A stretch of 64,000 nucleotides of DNA from Trichinella spiralis (lineage: Eukaryota; Nematoda; Enoplea; Trichinellida; Trichinellidae). The notes below the pieces were generated by a model. The model had not been told where the DNA came from. It worked only from the letters and a program-made list of their open reading frames with translations, and ran no database searches. Numbering within the stretch: the first letter of the stretch is position 1; every line of letters begins with the position of its first letter. This document shows, piece by piece, positions 21,227 to 32,038 of this stretch. Position numbers and translations under genes: made by a program. Location: positions 373,454-437,453 of the forward strand of contig CM012955.1 in assembly GCA_000181795.3 (NCBI GenBank). Reading direction: 5' to 3'.

Positions 21227-22259
21227 TTATTTACTTATATTTATGTATTTATTTTTCTTTTATTTATACCGTATCAGCTTACGCAAAGTAGTATTTTATC
21301 GGAAGAGACAACATCGGAATGTAAAAGTGATTCACTGGGGTATCAGCTATCGAGTAAAGAAGAATATAGTGTCGACAGTTCTTTGTATGAAGATAGCTTG
21401 AATGCAACATTAATACAGGTAAAGTTAATTTCAAATGTCTCAGCTTTCCAACTGAATCGTTTTGAAATGGAATAGAAAAATATTTTTTCATTTTACTTTA
21501 AATTTTCCATATAATCGATGATGATTTTTTGATTCAATTTGAATATGCTGGTTTTGCTTTAAGATGCAATGTAAATTGTACACTTTTGATGCGGATAAAT
21601 GTTCCTGGCACAATAAAGGTCACTGTAATTTTAAAATTGAAGAATTTTTTCAAGATAATTCATCGAAAGCTCTTACAAGGATTGGTAAGTTTGACGTTTG
21701 TTGTTGGTTGGAAAATATGTATTTGTAAAATTTATTATGAGGAAAACTGTTGCAGTTTTGCGAATGCTGGGTAGCAAACGACTGTGCATAAATTCTCGCC
21801 TGTGGGATGGCATGTCGTTTCGTATTCTTGATCGAAAGAAATTGCAATTCTCAGCAACTGATCTTGTAAATCCTCAACACATTCAGACTTGTTTGATTGT
21901 GGTAACTGATGTTTCATCTTTTTCTGTTTATTGTTCATTTGTGAATGAAAAATGCATATTTTGCTTGCATAAAGCTGATTCCATATATTTACCGATTATT
22001 CGGTTCAATATTTTTTTTTCATTTTTAGGGAAACGAATTGCAAATTGCTTCAGCGGCGAAAATTATTGAAATGAAATTGAAAGAATTGGCATTGGAAGCT
22101 AGTTGTTGCTCAGACAATGAAAAAATTAACAGTGAAAAGCAAGACTGTACTGAGAAATTAAATGAAAAGAGAACTACCGAGAATGTTGAAAAAAACAGCT
22201 TACGCGAACAAAATATAGATGATAATGATGAAGAATTGAACAAAGAAGTTAAAATTTAA
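19251..22259 (+). CDS. RanBP3-like Ran-binding protein
   Basis: Seven coding exons: 19251-19305, 20772-20894, 20953-21143, 21278-21418, 21564-21684, 21756-21901, 22029-22259; 1008 nt, 335 aa (human RanBP3 is about 560). RanBP3 is a nuclear cofactor of the exportin CRM1 that binds Ran. The key block DFVFGKNIEERV (end of exon 3) is the FxFG-type start of its RanBD1 domain. LIQMQCKLYTFD and LGSKRLCINSRLWDGMSF follow in the domain, as in human RanBP3. A basic KRPAEDASS stretch resembles the RanBP3 nuclear localisation region. The tail after the domain is acidic and lysine/glutamate-rich. Intron 1 (1.47 kb) is the longest and carries a hAT element. Poly(A)-like AATAAA at 22325-22330. Confidence 0.88.
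19870..19891. repeat. (CATA)n microsatellite in RanBP3 intron 1
   Basis: About five CATA units, about 50 bp upstream of the hAT element. Confidence 0.85.
19940..20480 (-). mobile_element. Short hAT-superfamily DNA transposon remnant in RanBP3 intron 1
   Basis: Ends are inverted: CAGTGGTTGTCAAC at the left and GTTGAGAACCACTG at the right (13 of 14 paired), the classic hAT/Charlie terminus. Flanking 8-bp sequences ATCTATAT (19932-19939) and ACCTATAT (20481-20488) match at 7 of 8 positions, as expected for an old hAT target duplication. Subterminal C/G-rich tracts on both sides are also complementary. The minus strand between about 20300 and 20160 encodes a remnant of the transposase C-terminal dimerisation region (CETGFSALIALHTQHRTRLN), of the ZBED5/FAM200-like type. 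At 541 bp the element is internally deleted and non-autonomous. Confidence 0.88.
21192..21222. repeat. (AT)n microsatellite in RanBP3 intron
   Basis: About 15 AT units, followed by TTTA-rich sequence to about 21240. Confidence 0.9.
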
Positions 22260-23970
22260 CTAGTATTGCAGTTGTTTTAATGGAGAAAAATTTTCCGCAA
22301 ATTATTTGAATTAAAATTTAAAAAAATAAAATTAAAATTCATAATTTCCGTGTGTCAACGTTAAACAGTCAACCTCTTTTGAATGGTTTTTATTATGAAC
22401 TTTTGTAGGTTGCACCATCGCAATGTTATGCAACATAGCGATGCAAAAGAAACTTATAGTCTAATCCATTTTTACTACTTTGTCAGCATTTTGATCGACT
22501 GTAACTATTCTATATTGGTTTTTCATTTCCAACGAAGCTGTACTTCAACAAATGCATGTATGGCCCAGTACCAAGCATTCGCATTTATAAACGGTATGAA
22601 AAAACCAAAATGTTCTAAAAAAATACAATATTACAAGAAGGTAATATGAATAAATTAAAAAAATTTCAGTAGTTTCTTATTAATTATCATTTCATCAAAT
22701 TAATTTTCCACAATGTACTTATAAAATTCACATTTTTACCCTGCACTATGATAATGCTAAGTGGAGTATTAATTTCAGCGGCAATTTTTCGTTTTTCACC
22801 AAGTAACAAGTTATAAATTACTTTTTTACGCATGTTTCAGTTACCAGATTTATTTTCATTTCTCATCAGCATTATTGCACTTCTCACAAGATACTTAGCG
22901 AAGATAAAATGCAAAAACGTTCCTGGCCAGTGCAGCTGTTATGCAATTAGAACATCACGCTGTTGTATTATTTTTCACCTTTTCCAGATTTTTTAACTAA
23001 ATTGCATTGCTTTTCTGTTCAATCACTGCACAATGAGCTGTTGTCTTACCATTAAGATTCACTGATCAAACGAATTTGTTTCTGATAAAATCAAAATAGC
23101 AGCTTTTATATTCTATCCGGTTTTACCGCTTAGCGCTTACGAAAATGCGAGCATGATTCTAATTTTAGTTTCTTCTTCATTTTCTAGGCTGCGCTTAGTT
23201 GCATTTTGGTTTTCGATTTAACTGGCGATGATTATCTATTCGCATTTACATATTTCCAGTTTGAGTGAAAACGAGAAAATGCTTTCTTTTGTTCTTTGTT
23301 TTTATCAAGATGGTATTAACAAATTTCATATTAGTCGTTTTATAAAATAATTTACGTAGGTTTGTTTTAAATATTGCATTTAATCCCATTCGAAGAGTTA
23401 TTCAGATAAGAATGATCATTTGTTATATTTTAATTTATTCTGCCAAATGAGAAACAACAACAGATTTATTGTAATTTTCACATTATATTGTTTACCTGAT
23501 GTTTTCCTTACCATTTTATTATTAACACATAAGCGAGAAGTTCCTTTTACCCATTGAGTAATCAGCAATTCAAATACATTACTACTAATTTAATGAATTC
23601 TCTGGATGTGGTGGTGATAAGTTGTGAAGCGTATGTTAAATTACTTCATTGAATACGTCAACAAATGCATTTCGTACAAGTTTTATTTAATTTCATAATT
23701 ACTGTGAGACTGAAATGTCAAGTGAATGAAAGAGTGGTACCTGCAACGAAGTAATCTTTGAAACAAGGCTATCCTCATTCACTGTGAATTAATTAAGTAT
23801 TAGAACAACTATAAAAGGAAAGGTAAAGCGTTCATTTGAATACAAAATAAATTCAGTTGAAATATTTATTTGAAAAGCGCCAATTTTGAAATATAAAACA
23901 GTTTTAACACGAATAACAGAAATACATGAGATGTCGACATACTACTAAAAAAGAGTTTATTCCAATAATA
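22260..23970. other. Intergenic region between convergent RanBP3 and kelch genes
   Basis: About 1.7 kb. It includes the RanBP3 3' UTR, repeat copy A (about 23048-23310, listed separately) and the kelch 3' UTR with a minus-strand AATAAA at 23961-23956. The open frame 22383-22649 has no recognisable homology. Confidence 0.4.
23048..23310 (+). repeat. Diverged dispersed repeat, copy A
   Basis: Aligns by eye in the same orientation with about 27275-27530. Shared blocks include GCATTTACATATTTCCAGTT, TGATTCTA.TTTT, and GCGCTTAG. Identity looks roughly 70 percent with small indels. No coding potential or terminal repeats seen; family unknown. Confidence 0.7.
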
Positions 23971-25896
23971 CTATATAACATCCGTTGATAATCGAGGCGT
24001 TTTAATCAACTCATTTATGATATTACTATCGTATAATGCTACACATTTATTTCCCTTACAAGGTTCTTTCAAAGGTTTTATCAATATCCATTTACCTGCA
24101 CGGATGTCATACATTTCAACGTGATGAAGATCATTCATACCATCGTATCCGCCAACTGCGTAAATGTTGTTATTTAATGCACAAACACCAAAATAGGCAC
24201 GCGCGTGAATCATGCCAGGCAACAGCCTTACAATGCCTTCTCGTGGGTCGAAGCTATGCAGTGCATCAGAATAACCAGATTGGGATGCTCCACCTAATAT
24301 ATATAAAACATCATCTGATGCACAAACACCCATTCCAGCAACCGGGAACAACATGGTTCCAACTTGATGTACATGTTGTTGCTCAGGATCCAACTGGTAT
24401 ATAGTATTGCAGGGTTGGTAACTTTGTCGACTTTCGATTACATAAACGCGACGACCGATCTGTGAAGCTTCTAAGTCACTTATAGCTCCAGGCAGAGAAC
24501 AAACTTTATGCATACAATTTTCCAAAGGGTCGAACATCAAACATGAAGTACTCATGAAATCACTGCCCACTCTTCCAATAAATAAAATATTGTCATTGAA
24601 CGGTAAAATAATGCCGTTTGCGATTTCGCAATCCATATGTCCATAACAATGCACACCTTGCGTGTTGCTTTTTAATTTAATACTGTATATTCCATTTGAT
24701 GTAATGTCTCTGCCATAGCCTCCAACGAAGAACAGCTCATCTTTATTTAAAGCCAATCCATGATAAGCCGCACGTATTTCTAAATGTGGGAGGATTGTGA
24801 TCCAATCATTCATTTCAGTGTCATATAGTTGTATGGCGCTACTATACTGACTGTTCAGCATTCCACCGTGGTTTATAACTGCTGACGATGGCATTCGATA
24901 GGAGAACTTATTTCTTTCCACAAGTGAATACATTACTTCATGTTCGACCGGCGCGCCGTTTCTGAAGCAAAGCATTGCATTAACATCGTTTTCAAAAGAC
25001 AGTTGCCCATGTGCCTCTTCCAAGAATGTAGTAATTTCTTTATTTGCGAAATCACTTAGAAAAGGCAGTCGCAGTTCAGCTAAGAGCTTATCAGCTTTTT
25101 GAATTCTTGTTGCCCAGTCTGCGTTGATCCAGCGATGGATCACATTCCAGATGTGATCTTCTCTAATCATACCGCGTTTCAAGAGAGTTAGTAATTGGCT
25201 TGATGGAAGATTTAATATTTTTTCGTTCCATAAAAATGCTTCCCTTACATTTTTTGCAATGTATTTTAAAGTGTAAGTTTTAACTTCTTCCATATCAAGC
25301 CAAACTGCCAAACAATAAATAGATATGCAACTGCTGCAATTAACCAATTCAACAAGTTGTTGTCTGAGGGCTGCTTTCAAATACTGCAATTGGAGGAGGT
25401 CCCCCCAAATAAGCGTCTCATAAAAGTGATCACGGCATACAACTGTTTGCCTTTTTTCAATAAAGTTTATAATATATTGAAGAATATGCTCTGGCAATGA
25501 ATTGATTTTATAAACACTCACAGGCTCTTTTGGTGGATGACGTGTAAACCAGTAAGAAAAGTGAGAGCTCTCTTTTTCAAGTAGGGAGCTGTGAGTTGAA
25601 ACATATCCTATTCCTTTACCAAAAATGCGTATCTCTACACATGGCTTCTTTAAATCCTCCCCAGTAAAATGTGAACAGGTATCTTCGATTGAATATGGAT
25701 GTACTAACTTTACATCTTTTTCGATTTCCCCGATTCCCAATTTTCCAGTCGCAAGCATTTCCACATATTGCTGTAATTCTTTACTTGTGCTGTTATCTAA
25801 ATCCATACGGTTTGGGTAAGTTTCTTCTACCATAAACGTACTTTCGAATGATTCAATTTCTAGAAGTACAGCACTCATAAGAAAAACAAGCAGCAT
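23971..25896 (-). CDS. BTB-BACK-kelch protein, intronless
   Basis: One uninterrupted frame of 641 aa. Kelch-like proteins usually act as substrate adaptors for Cullin-3 ubiquitin ligases. Residues about 80-190 look like a diverged BTB domain (VEIRIFGKGIGYVSTHSSLL, then FYETLIWGDLLQLQYLKAAL). Residues about 200-300 form a BACK domain (AVWLDMEEVKTYTLKYIAKN, NLPSSQLLTLLKRGMI). From about 350 there are kelch repeats with the GG and Y...W pattern (ELFFVGGYGRDI, VLYILGGASQ, NIYAVGGYDGMNDLHHVEMY). A second in-frame Met at residue 7 (MSAVLLE) could be the true start. Every other large gene in the window is split by many introns, so this may be a retrocopy or have lost its introns. It is flanked by two copies of a repeat. 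The orthologous KLHL member cannot be named. Confidence 0.9.
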   Translation of the reverse strand: MLLVFLMSAVLLEIESFESTFMVEETYPNRMDLDNSTSKELQQYVEMLATGKLGIGEIEKDVKLVHPYSIEDTCSHFTGEDLKKPCVEIRIFGKGIGYVSTHSSLLEKESSHFSYWFTRHPPKEPVSVYKINSLPEHILQYIINFIEKRQTVVCRDHFYETLIWGDLLQLQYLKAALRQQLVELVNCSSCISIYCLAVWLDMEEVKTYTLKYIAKNVREAFLWNEKILNLPSSQLLTLLKRGMIREDHIWNVIHRWINADWATRIQKADKLLAELRLPFLSDFANKEITTFLEEAHGQLSFENDVNAMLCFRNGAPVEHEVMYSLVERNKFSYRMPSSAVINHGGMLNSQYSSAIQLYDTEMNDWITILPHLEIRAAYHGLALNKDELFFVGGYGRDITSNGIYSIKLKSNTQGVHCYGHMDCEIANGIILPFNDNILFIGRVGSDFMSTSCLMFDPLENCMHKVCSLPGAISDLEASQIGRRVYVIESRQSYQPCNTIYQLDPEQQHVHQVGTMLFPVAGMGVCASDDVLYILGGASQSGYSDALHSFDPREGIVRLLPGMIHARAYFGVCALNNNIYAVGGYDGMNDLHHVEMYDIRAGKWILIKPLKEPCKGNKCVALYDSNIINELIKTPRLSTDVI

Positions 25897-28800
25897 ATTA
25901 TTTAAGAAAATTTAATTCAAATATTAATTTTTCTTTGGGTTAAACAGTACATTGTAAAAATTGAAAAGCGTCTTCAAAGACAAAAGTTAAAATCACATTC
26001 GTTTAATTTTTATTTTTCTATGGTAGTCGGTAACAAATTACAAATAAAAGATGAATCTGTGTGTTCTTGAAATTTCATTATAGAGGTGTAATTTTAGCAC
26101 TTATTGTGACTGTCTTCAAAAAATGAAATTTGAACGTTGTACCAATTCAAGAAAATAAATAATGTTGAAATGAAACATAATTTCACTATGACATTATTTG
26201 AAACGTTCAACAAGTGAGCCCGCACGGTGAAATTAATAATTAAGTGTTTTCGGTACTTACTGTTGGAGGTCATAGTTCTTCTTTGGCAATTTGACTTGCT
26301 GAGACGTAAAAAATGATTTATCGTTACTTTCTTGTAATGGATAAGTGATTAATCTATGCAACGTTGTTTAATAACAATAATGACGAATAAAACCAACTGC
26401 AACGTTTAAAGCAAAACGTGATGAACGCTGATAATAAGTACCGTAATTAAAGTAGAATTTGACTACCTGCTTATCTCCATTTGAAAATCGAAGTTGTCCC
26501 AGAAATTATAATTATTTTTAATTAGCTTTTAATAGGCGTGAAAAGCATTGTCATTACTGTTTTTAAATTCTTTTCTCCATAAATGTTGTGAAATTTCATT
26601 ATAAATTTACATATAAATATATTTTATGCACTTATACGTTTTTCAATGTATAATGTTTTATGGTTCTTTAAAAATGAATATTTCATCCGAATTGGAGAAT
26701 ACATTTTATTAAAAATTTTTTTTTCTTTTATTGTGATCTTTTTATAATCTTTGTAAAATTAATGAAAGTTACAGTACGTTTTATAAGTTCCTTTATGTTT
26801 ACGAAATTTGTAAATATTGAAGATAATTAGTAATTAGAAGAGAATTTTCGTCAAAGTGAATAATTTTTTTGTTATTTTTGTTTGAAATGAAGTAATTTCT
26901 CTTGTCACGCGAATTTCAATTTTTCAATTTCTGCTGTTGTATATTCAAAATATAATTTGTGAATCAAACTGTTGGTAATGCTGCTTTGAACAGTGATTAA
27001 AGTATGTTTCTTTATTTTCAACTTTTTTTGCGTTACTTTGTTTTTATTGTTAAGTTTCTGATGAAACATGCATGAAAGTTGTTTTGTGATTTCTAAATGC
27101 TACTTGAAGCAAGTCGATGCTTTTTAATTAACTTTGACTATCATATCAATTTAATGTACGCGGTATCGCATGCTTAAGCTGTAGGCTTTGAATTCAGAAG
27201 CTTTTACGCTCGTCATTTGCATTACTTTCTTCTTTTTCATGTTCTTTTAAATTGTATTGAATACATGCACAATCCACCATTGAGATTTACTGAACAAACA
27301 AGTGTTTTTCTGATACAATCAATGTAGCTGCTTCTATATTCTGTTTACTTTATGTGTTTCACACTCGCGAAAATGTCAGCGTGATTCTAGTTTTGATTTC
27401 ATCATCTTCTAAGCAGCGCTTAGCTGTGTGTTCTCGTTTTGACTGTGTGATGCTTATCTTATCGCATTTACATATTTCCAGTTAGAATGAAAACAGGAAA
27501 TGCGATATGTTTTTATTTGTTCGGTTTTTTTATTAAGGGGCTTTTGAACATTTTCTGAATAAATTCTTTCTTTCTATTATTTATACGTATTTTTCAACAT
27601 GTTTCTACGTTTTTCGAGTTTCTGGCGGTTCTCTGATATCAAGTCAACCGAGACAATAGTATAAGGAACTGCTATTCATTAATCTTTACCTATTTGATGA
27701 TGTAGATTTTTTGCAGTAACCTAGTTATTTATCTGAATTTTTTTATTTTTCTAATGTGCGTTTTATTCTTCTTGACTTTCTGCTTTCTACTTTATACGTC
27801 ATATTACTATAATCGATGCTGAAATATTCTTGTCGACATGTCATGAACGACATGAAGATCATGAAAGGTCGACATATTCTAAAGCTTTATCCTGAATATT
27901 CATTTGATAATGCATTTTTTCATATAATGCACAATTGTTCATTCGTGGCTAAACTCATTTTGTTTGAAATCACATCAAAAAATTCGAATGGTTCATTATT
28001 TTTAGAAAAAGCAGGATGTGGACAAGTCTTTGATGACAGTTCCTTTTCGTAGCATGGACTCTGTTTTTCTTTATTTTCTTCCCCAAAAAATAATGTAATT
28101 AATAAATTATGAACCTTTCTATAAAGCGTAAAAAACAAAAAATTTATTCCAATGCATTAAAAACTATTTGTTTATTTATTAAACTGCATATTTGAATAAC
28201 GGTAGTTTTATTTGAAACAATTAGACAACTATATAATTGCATCTTTTAAAAGACATAAAACTGTTTTCGCTGTACTAATTCTTAACATGCTTTGTCTGTT
28301 TATGTAATAATTATTTTAGCCGTTGTTCTAAAATATTCTCTTTAAAAAGCTAATAATTAATTTTAACTTTTCGTTATAAACAATGAAATTATTTCAAACA
28401 GAAAACGTGAATACATTTTGCTGATTTTACAGAAACTATAACATGACTTGGCGGTAAATTGCTAAAAACGTACGATTACGTAAAGCTGAAATTTACAGAA
28501 ACCATTTTTTACATGCATTTGTTTTTCATTAAAGAATGAATGCTGTCTACTTCATGTTGTGGGTTTTAAGAGAAGCATTTGTTATTTCAAATTGTGTTGA
28601 ATAATTAAAATTTAAATAACAAATTCAAATTCAAGAAATCTTATAGTCGAAATAAATTAGAACCATGTCATTTATCTTACAATATTAATTATTAAAATAT
28701 TAAAAGAGAAAAATGGAGAGAATAAAAATTGAGCCTTTTTGATTACCTGAAATGTGTTACTACGACTATCAGTTTATTATATGAATGTTGCAGCAATGTA

Positions 28801-31468
28801 ATAACAGTTGCTACTTTCATTTAGAAGATCAACGCCGGAAATGTTTATTAAATTAAAATAATAAGCGCCAATAATTTACTGCCAAACCCTCTTCAACCAA
28901 TCTGACAACAAGTGAGGCTGCTTACATTGCTGTATAACGGTTGTAGTTGGTTGCTTAACTGTTATTTAGTTTTGAAATATATGTATATAAATCTATGCGC
29001 ACAATTTCAGCTTTATAATTCACATTTAGTATTTTAATGTACATATATGCATTAAATAATATTCATAAAATTTTCTAGAATTTTTGTTACCAATACTTGT
29101 ACCTTGACTGATAAATATTTTTTTATTATTATACTGCATGATAAAATTATTTTAAATTAAAACTGTACATCACTTTTATTTAAAATTTCTACGTTAAGAA
29201 GCCTCATATTATTTGAACCTGCCAGTATCGCACGGTAATACAGACCACCAAAGTGAGCAGATCAACAACTGGCAAAATGGTTTATTGTTTTACTTCGTTA
29301 GTTAAATGATTTGTGACGTGCTCAGTTTAGTTATTTGTTTTTATTATAATAGACATGAAGTTCCGTACCATGAAATAAATGTGATTGCCGTGGGTTCCTA
29401 TTAAATACCGCATTGTGCTACTGTTTATCTAGAAACTCATTAGAACTCTTGGCGAATAGAATAGCGAGATCACGCCATTTTATTTATAGAGGCGGTAGTG
29501 TTAATGTACTGTAATTGGAGCAAGTAAGCGTAATGGTTTTATGTTATGCATTGCGCAATTCAAATCTAAGTTTATGAAAATTACATAACGGATCACAGTT
29601 GATTTTAACGCATTAGCAGAACTAAAAGTTAATTTTTTAAATTTAAAAATAAATTTATAAAGTTCCCCAGAATGGGCAGTCTACTGATTCACCAGGAAAT
29701 AAATCACCTTATGCATCATGTCAATAAATAACGGCGAATAAATAATTTTGTTTTCTTAATTTGTGGAGAAAAAATTTTAATTCAGCAGAACAAATGCAGT
29801 TCTGCAACACAGCAACTGTTATTGAAGCACTGAGAATGTTTTTTTCAGCATCACTGTCTCCGCATAATAGTATATTTTGTTGCAGCAATTTGATCGTTTC
29901 ATATTGCAGATAGATTAAAATAAAAAATGATCAAATTCGAGGGAATTGTTATTTTTTGTGCATATTCAGCGTTATGGACAATAAATATTTTTTTCTGGTT
30001 AGTATCACAAAAATCATCGCTGTGCTTTCATAAGAGAGATGTAATTCGAGTGTGACAACTTGTTCATTACAGCTATCATGAGGGCATGATTATGTCAAAG
30101 ATTGGTTGAATCACAAAATTTTATTATTTAAATAAACTGTGACGCATTTGAAAATCACTGCATTGTTAATGCTTTTTGTCAGTTTTGATGTTGCATTCAG
30201 TTGAACTTCTTAAAGATTACTAATGCATACAATGTAATCTTGAAAATTTAACAGAGTTGGAAAATATTCTCTTACAGTTTTAAAAATTAGGAACACTAAA
30301 AATTTGCGTAGAAATTCATACTAGATACGTAAACAAAGACAAACGTTTAATGAAAAAGATTAATTATTAACACTTAAATTTCATTATCACTTCCAAGATA
30401 GGTAAATATCATAGAACCTTTTATGAATAGCGTTGATACCATCCACTGACGATATTGCAGTTAACCCGGAGGGCAGAGCATACAGCTAATTTGCTAATCT
30501 GATTCGCGAGTTGGTGTTCAATTTGTTTGCCTTTGCGCTGCTTTGCTTATGTGAAATTTATTGTATTATTTTGAAGTCTGTGCTATTTCTTTTTTCAAAA
30601 CTAACAAATAAACTTCAAATTAGAAAGTGGTATAATATTATTTGATTGTATTTGTTTTTGGCGTGTTAATTTATATTGTGGCAGTGAGGAATTGCGTGGT
30701 GAATGAAAAGAACAAAGACGACTAATTGTGTTGAATAATATTGCCCACAGACGTTACACATCTACTCTGCAACAATAATACATGCCACCTATAAATGGAA
30801 AATAATTGAAACGTATTGCATTGCTTTATTTCATGTTTAATTTGAAATGCAAAGCATTTCATGAAATTACTGTAGTCATATGTTGTTTAATTTTATAAAA
30901 TTCAGCGCTTCCCTTTTTTACAGCTTTATTTTTAATGCTGAACTGCTTGCTTTTGAACATTTTGATAATTGAGTCGAGAATTTTTATGAAAATTAATTTC
31001 ATCTTTATTACTTTCAATTTCTTGGTAATCTGTTCATTACTGCAATAATTTCGAAATTATTATCAAAATTGTAATTTTAAATATTAATAATTTACTGACA
31101 ATTTACCAGAGTGTAAGTTTGAATTGTTTAAATAATTATGCTTAATATAGAAGAATTTTTCAACAAATTTGCAACTACTCTTGAATATTATTAGAATTTG
31201 TCAATTTTGTGCACTGATATTAAATTCAGTGTTTAGTTTTGAACAATGCAAATTGTCACATCATAAGTTTAATAATCACTTTTGAAAAATCATACTTCAT
31301 TCCTTGAATGTATCCACCAAAGCATGGAAATTTAAAATCTGATTTATGCAAATTGCATGATTTATAAAGGCGCGTCAGTCATCACATTTAGTATGAAAAA
31401 ATTTTTGAAATAATCATAAAATGTAATTTTGCTAAATATGAATCATGTATAAAATTAGTAGTAATTAA
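25897..31468. other. Gene-poor AT-rich region upstream of the kelch gene
   Basis: About 5.6 kb with no supported gene on either strand. It contains the kelch promoter side, repeat copy B (about 27275-27530) and only short, low-complexity open frames. No RNA gene was recognised. Unmapped 5' noncoding exons of kelch could lie here. Confidence 0.45.
27275..27530 (+). repeat. Diverged dispersed repeat, copy B
   Basis: Same-orientation partner of copy A, about 4.2 kb to its right, on the other side of the kelch gene. Shared features: GATTTACTGA.CAAAC, TTTCTGATA.AATCAA, GCGTGATTCTAGTTTT, and the block CATTTACATATTTCCAGTT. Confidence 0.7.
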
Positions 31469-32038
31469 TTATTCCAAAACAGAGTCAGCAATGTTGAGGT
31501 GATGCTCTTCTGCGCGACATTGACCAGAACAGTCTGCCTTGTTCAACGCCCCGTTTTCATTATGAGAAGAGTGCCCATTATCAGATTGCATTGACTCTTG
31601 ATGAATCATCACTTCCTTGTTTGCTTCTTGCAGGTCTCTTTTATTTCTTTTCAGCAATTTCTGCTCTTTAGACTTTTTGTTAAAAGATCTAGCTCCATCG
31701 GCAGTTGCAGCAGTAGTACTGGTAGTGGTGATTTGTGTTTTGTTTTTTCTTCGCTTCTGAGATTTCTCCTCTTCTTTGGAACGGTTCTCTTTCCCACGTC
31801 GACTTTGTTTTTCACGTTCTCTACTAAACAAAAAATGCTAATAATAATAATTTTCATAATAGGTTAAAAAATAATAAATTCATCACTTTTGACGATGTTC
31901 TTTGCGTCCTCCTGGTGTGGAGCTGATTTCTTGATTTCGGTTTTTCTTGGATCCGCGTTTTTTGGCTTCACAGTTGTCAATTAACAGAACAGCAACAACG
32001 ACTGTCAGCAGTAGCAGAAAAAATACCGGTGCACGCAT
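31469..32038 (-). CDS. Putative secreted, lysine/arginine-rich protein of unknown family
   Basis: Two exons: 32038-31887 and 31823-31469, 507 nt, 168 aa, joined by a 63-bp GT-AG intron. The N-terminus is a clear signal peptide: MRAPVF then a run of Leu/Val (FLLLLTVVVAVLLI), followed by DNCEAKKRGSKK. The middle is extremely charged, with Lys/Arg/Glu repeats and a short Thr-rich patch. A dibasic-type site (LLKRNKRDLQ) precedes the last roughly 60 residues, which are acidic and His-rich and contain a CSGQC motif. A prohormone-like or extracellular basic protein is possible, but I do not recognise it. In-frame splicing with good donor and acceptor supports a real gene, while the low-complexity middle weakens confidence. 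Confidence 0.7.

Noticed and set aside
22383-22649. 88-codon plus-strand open frame after RanBP3
   Set aside because: No family resemblance and probably in or near the RanBP3 3' UTR.
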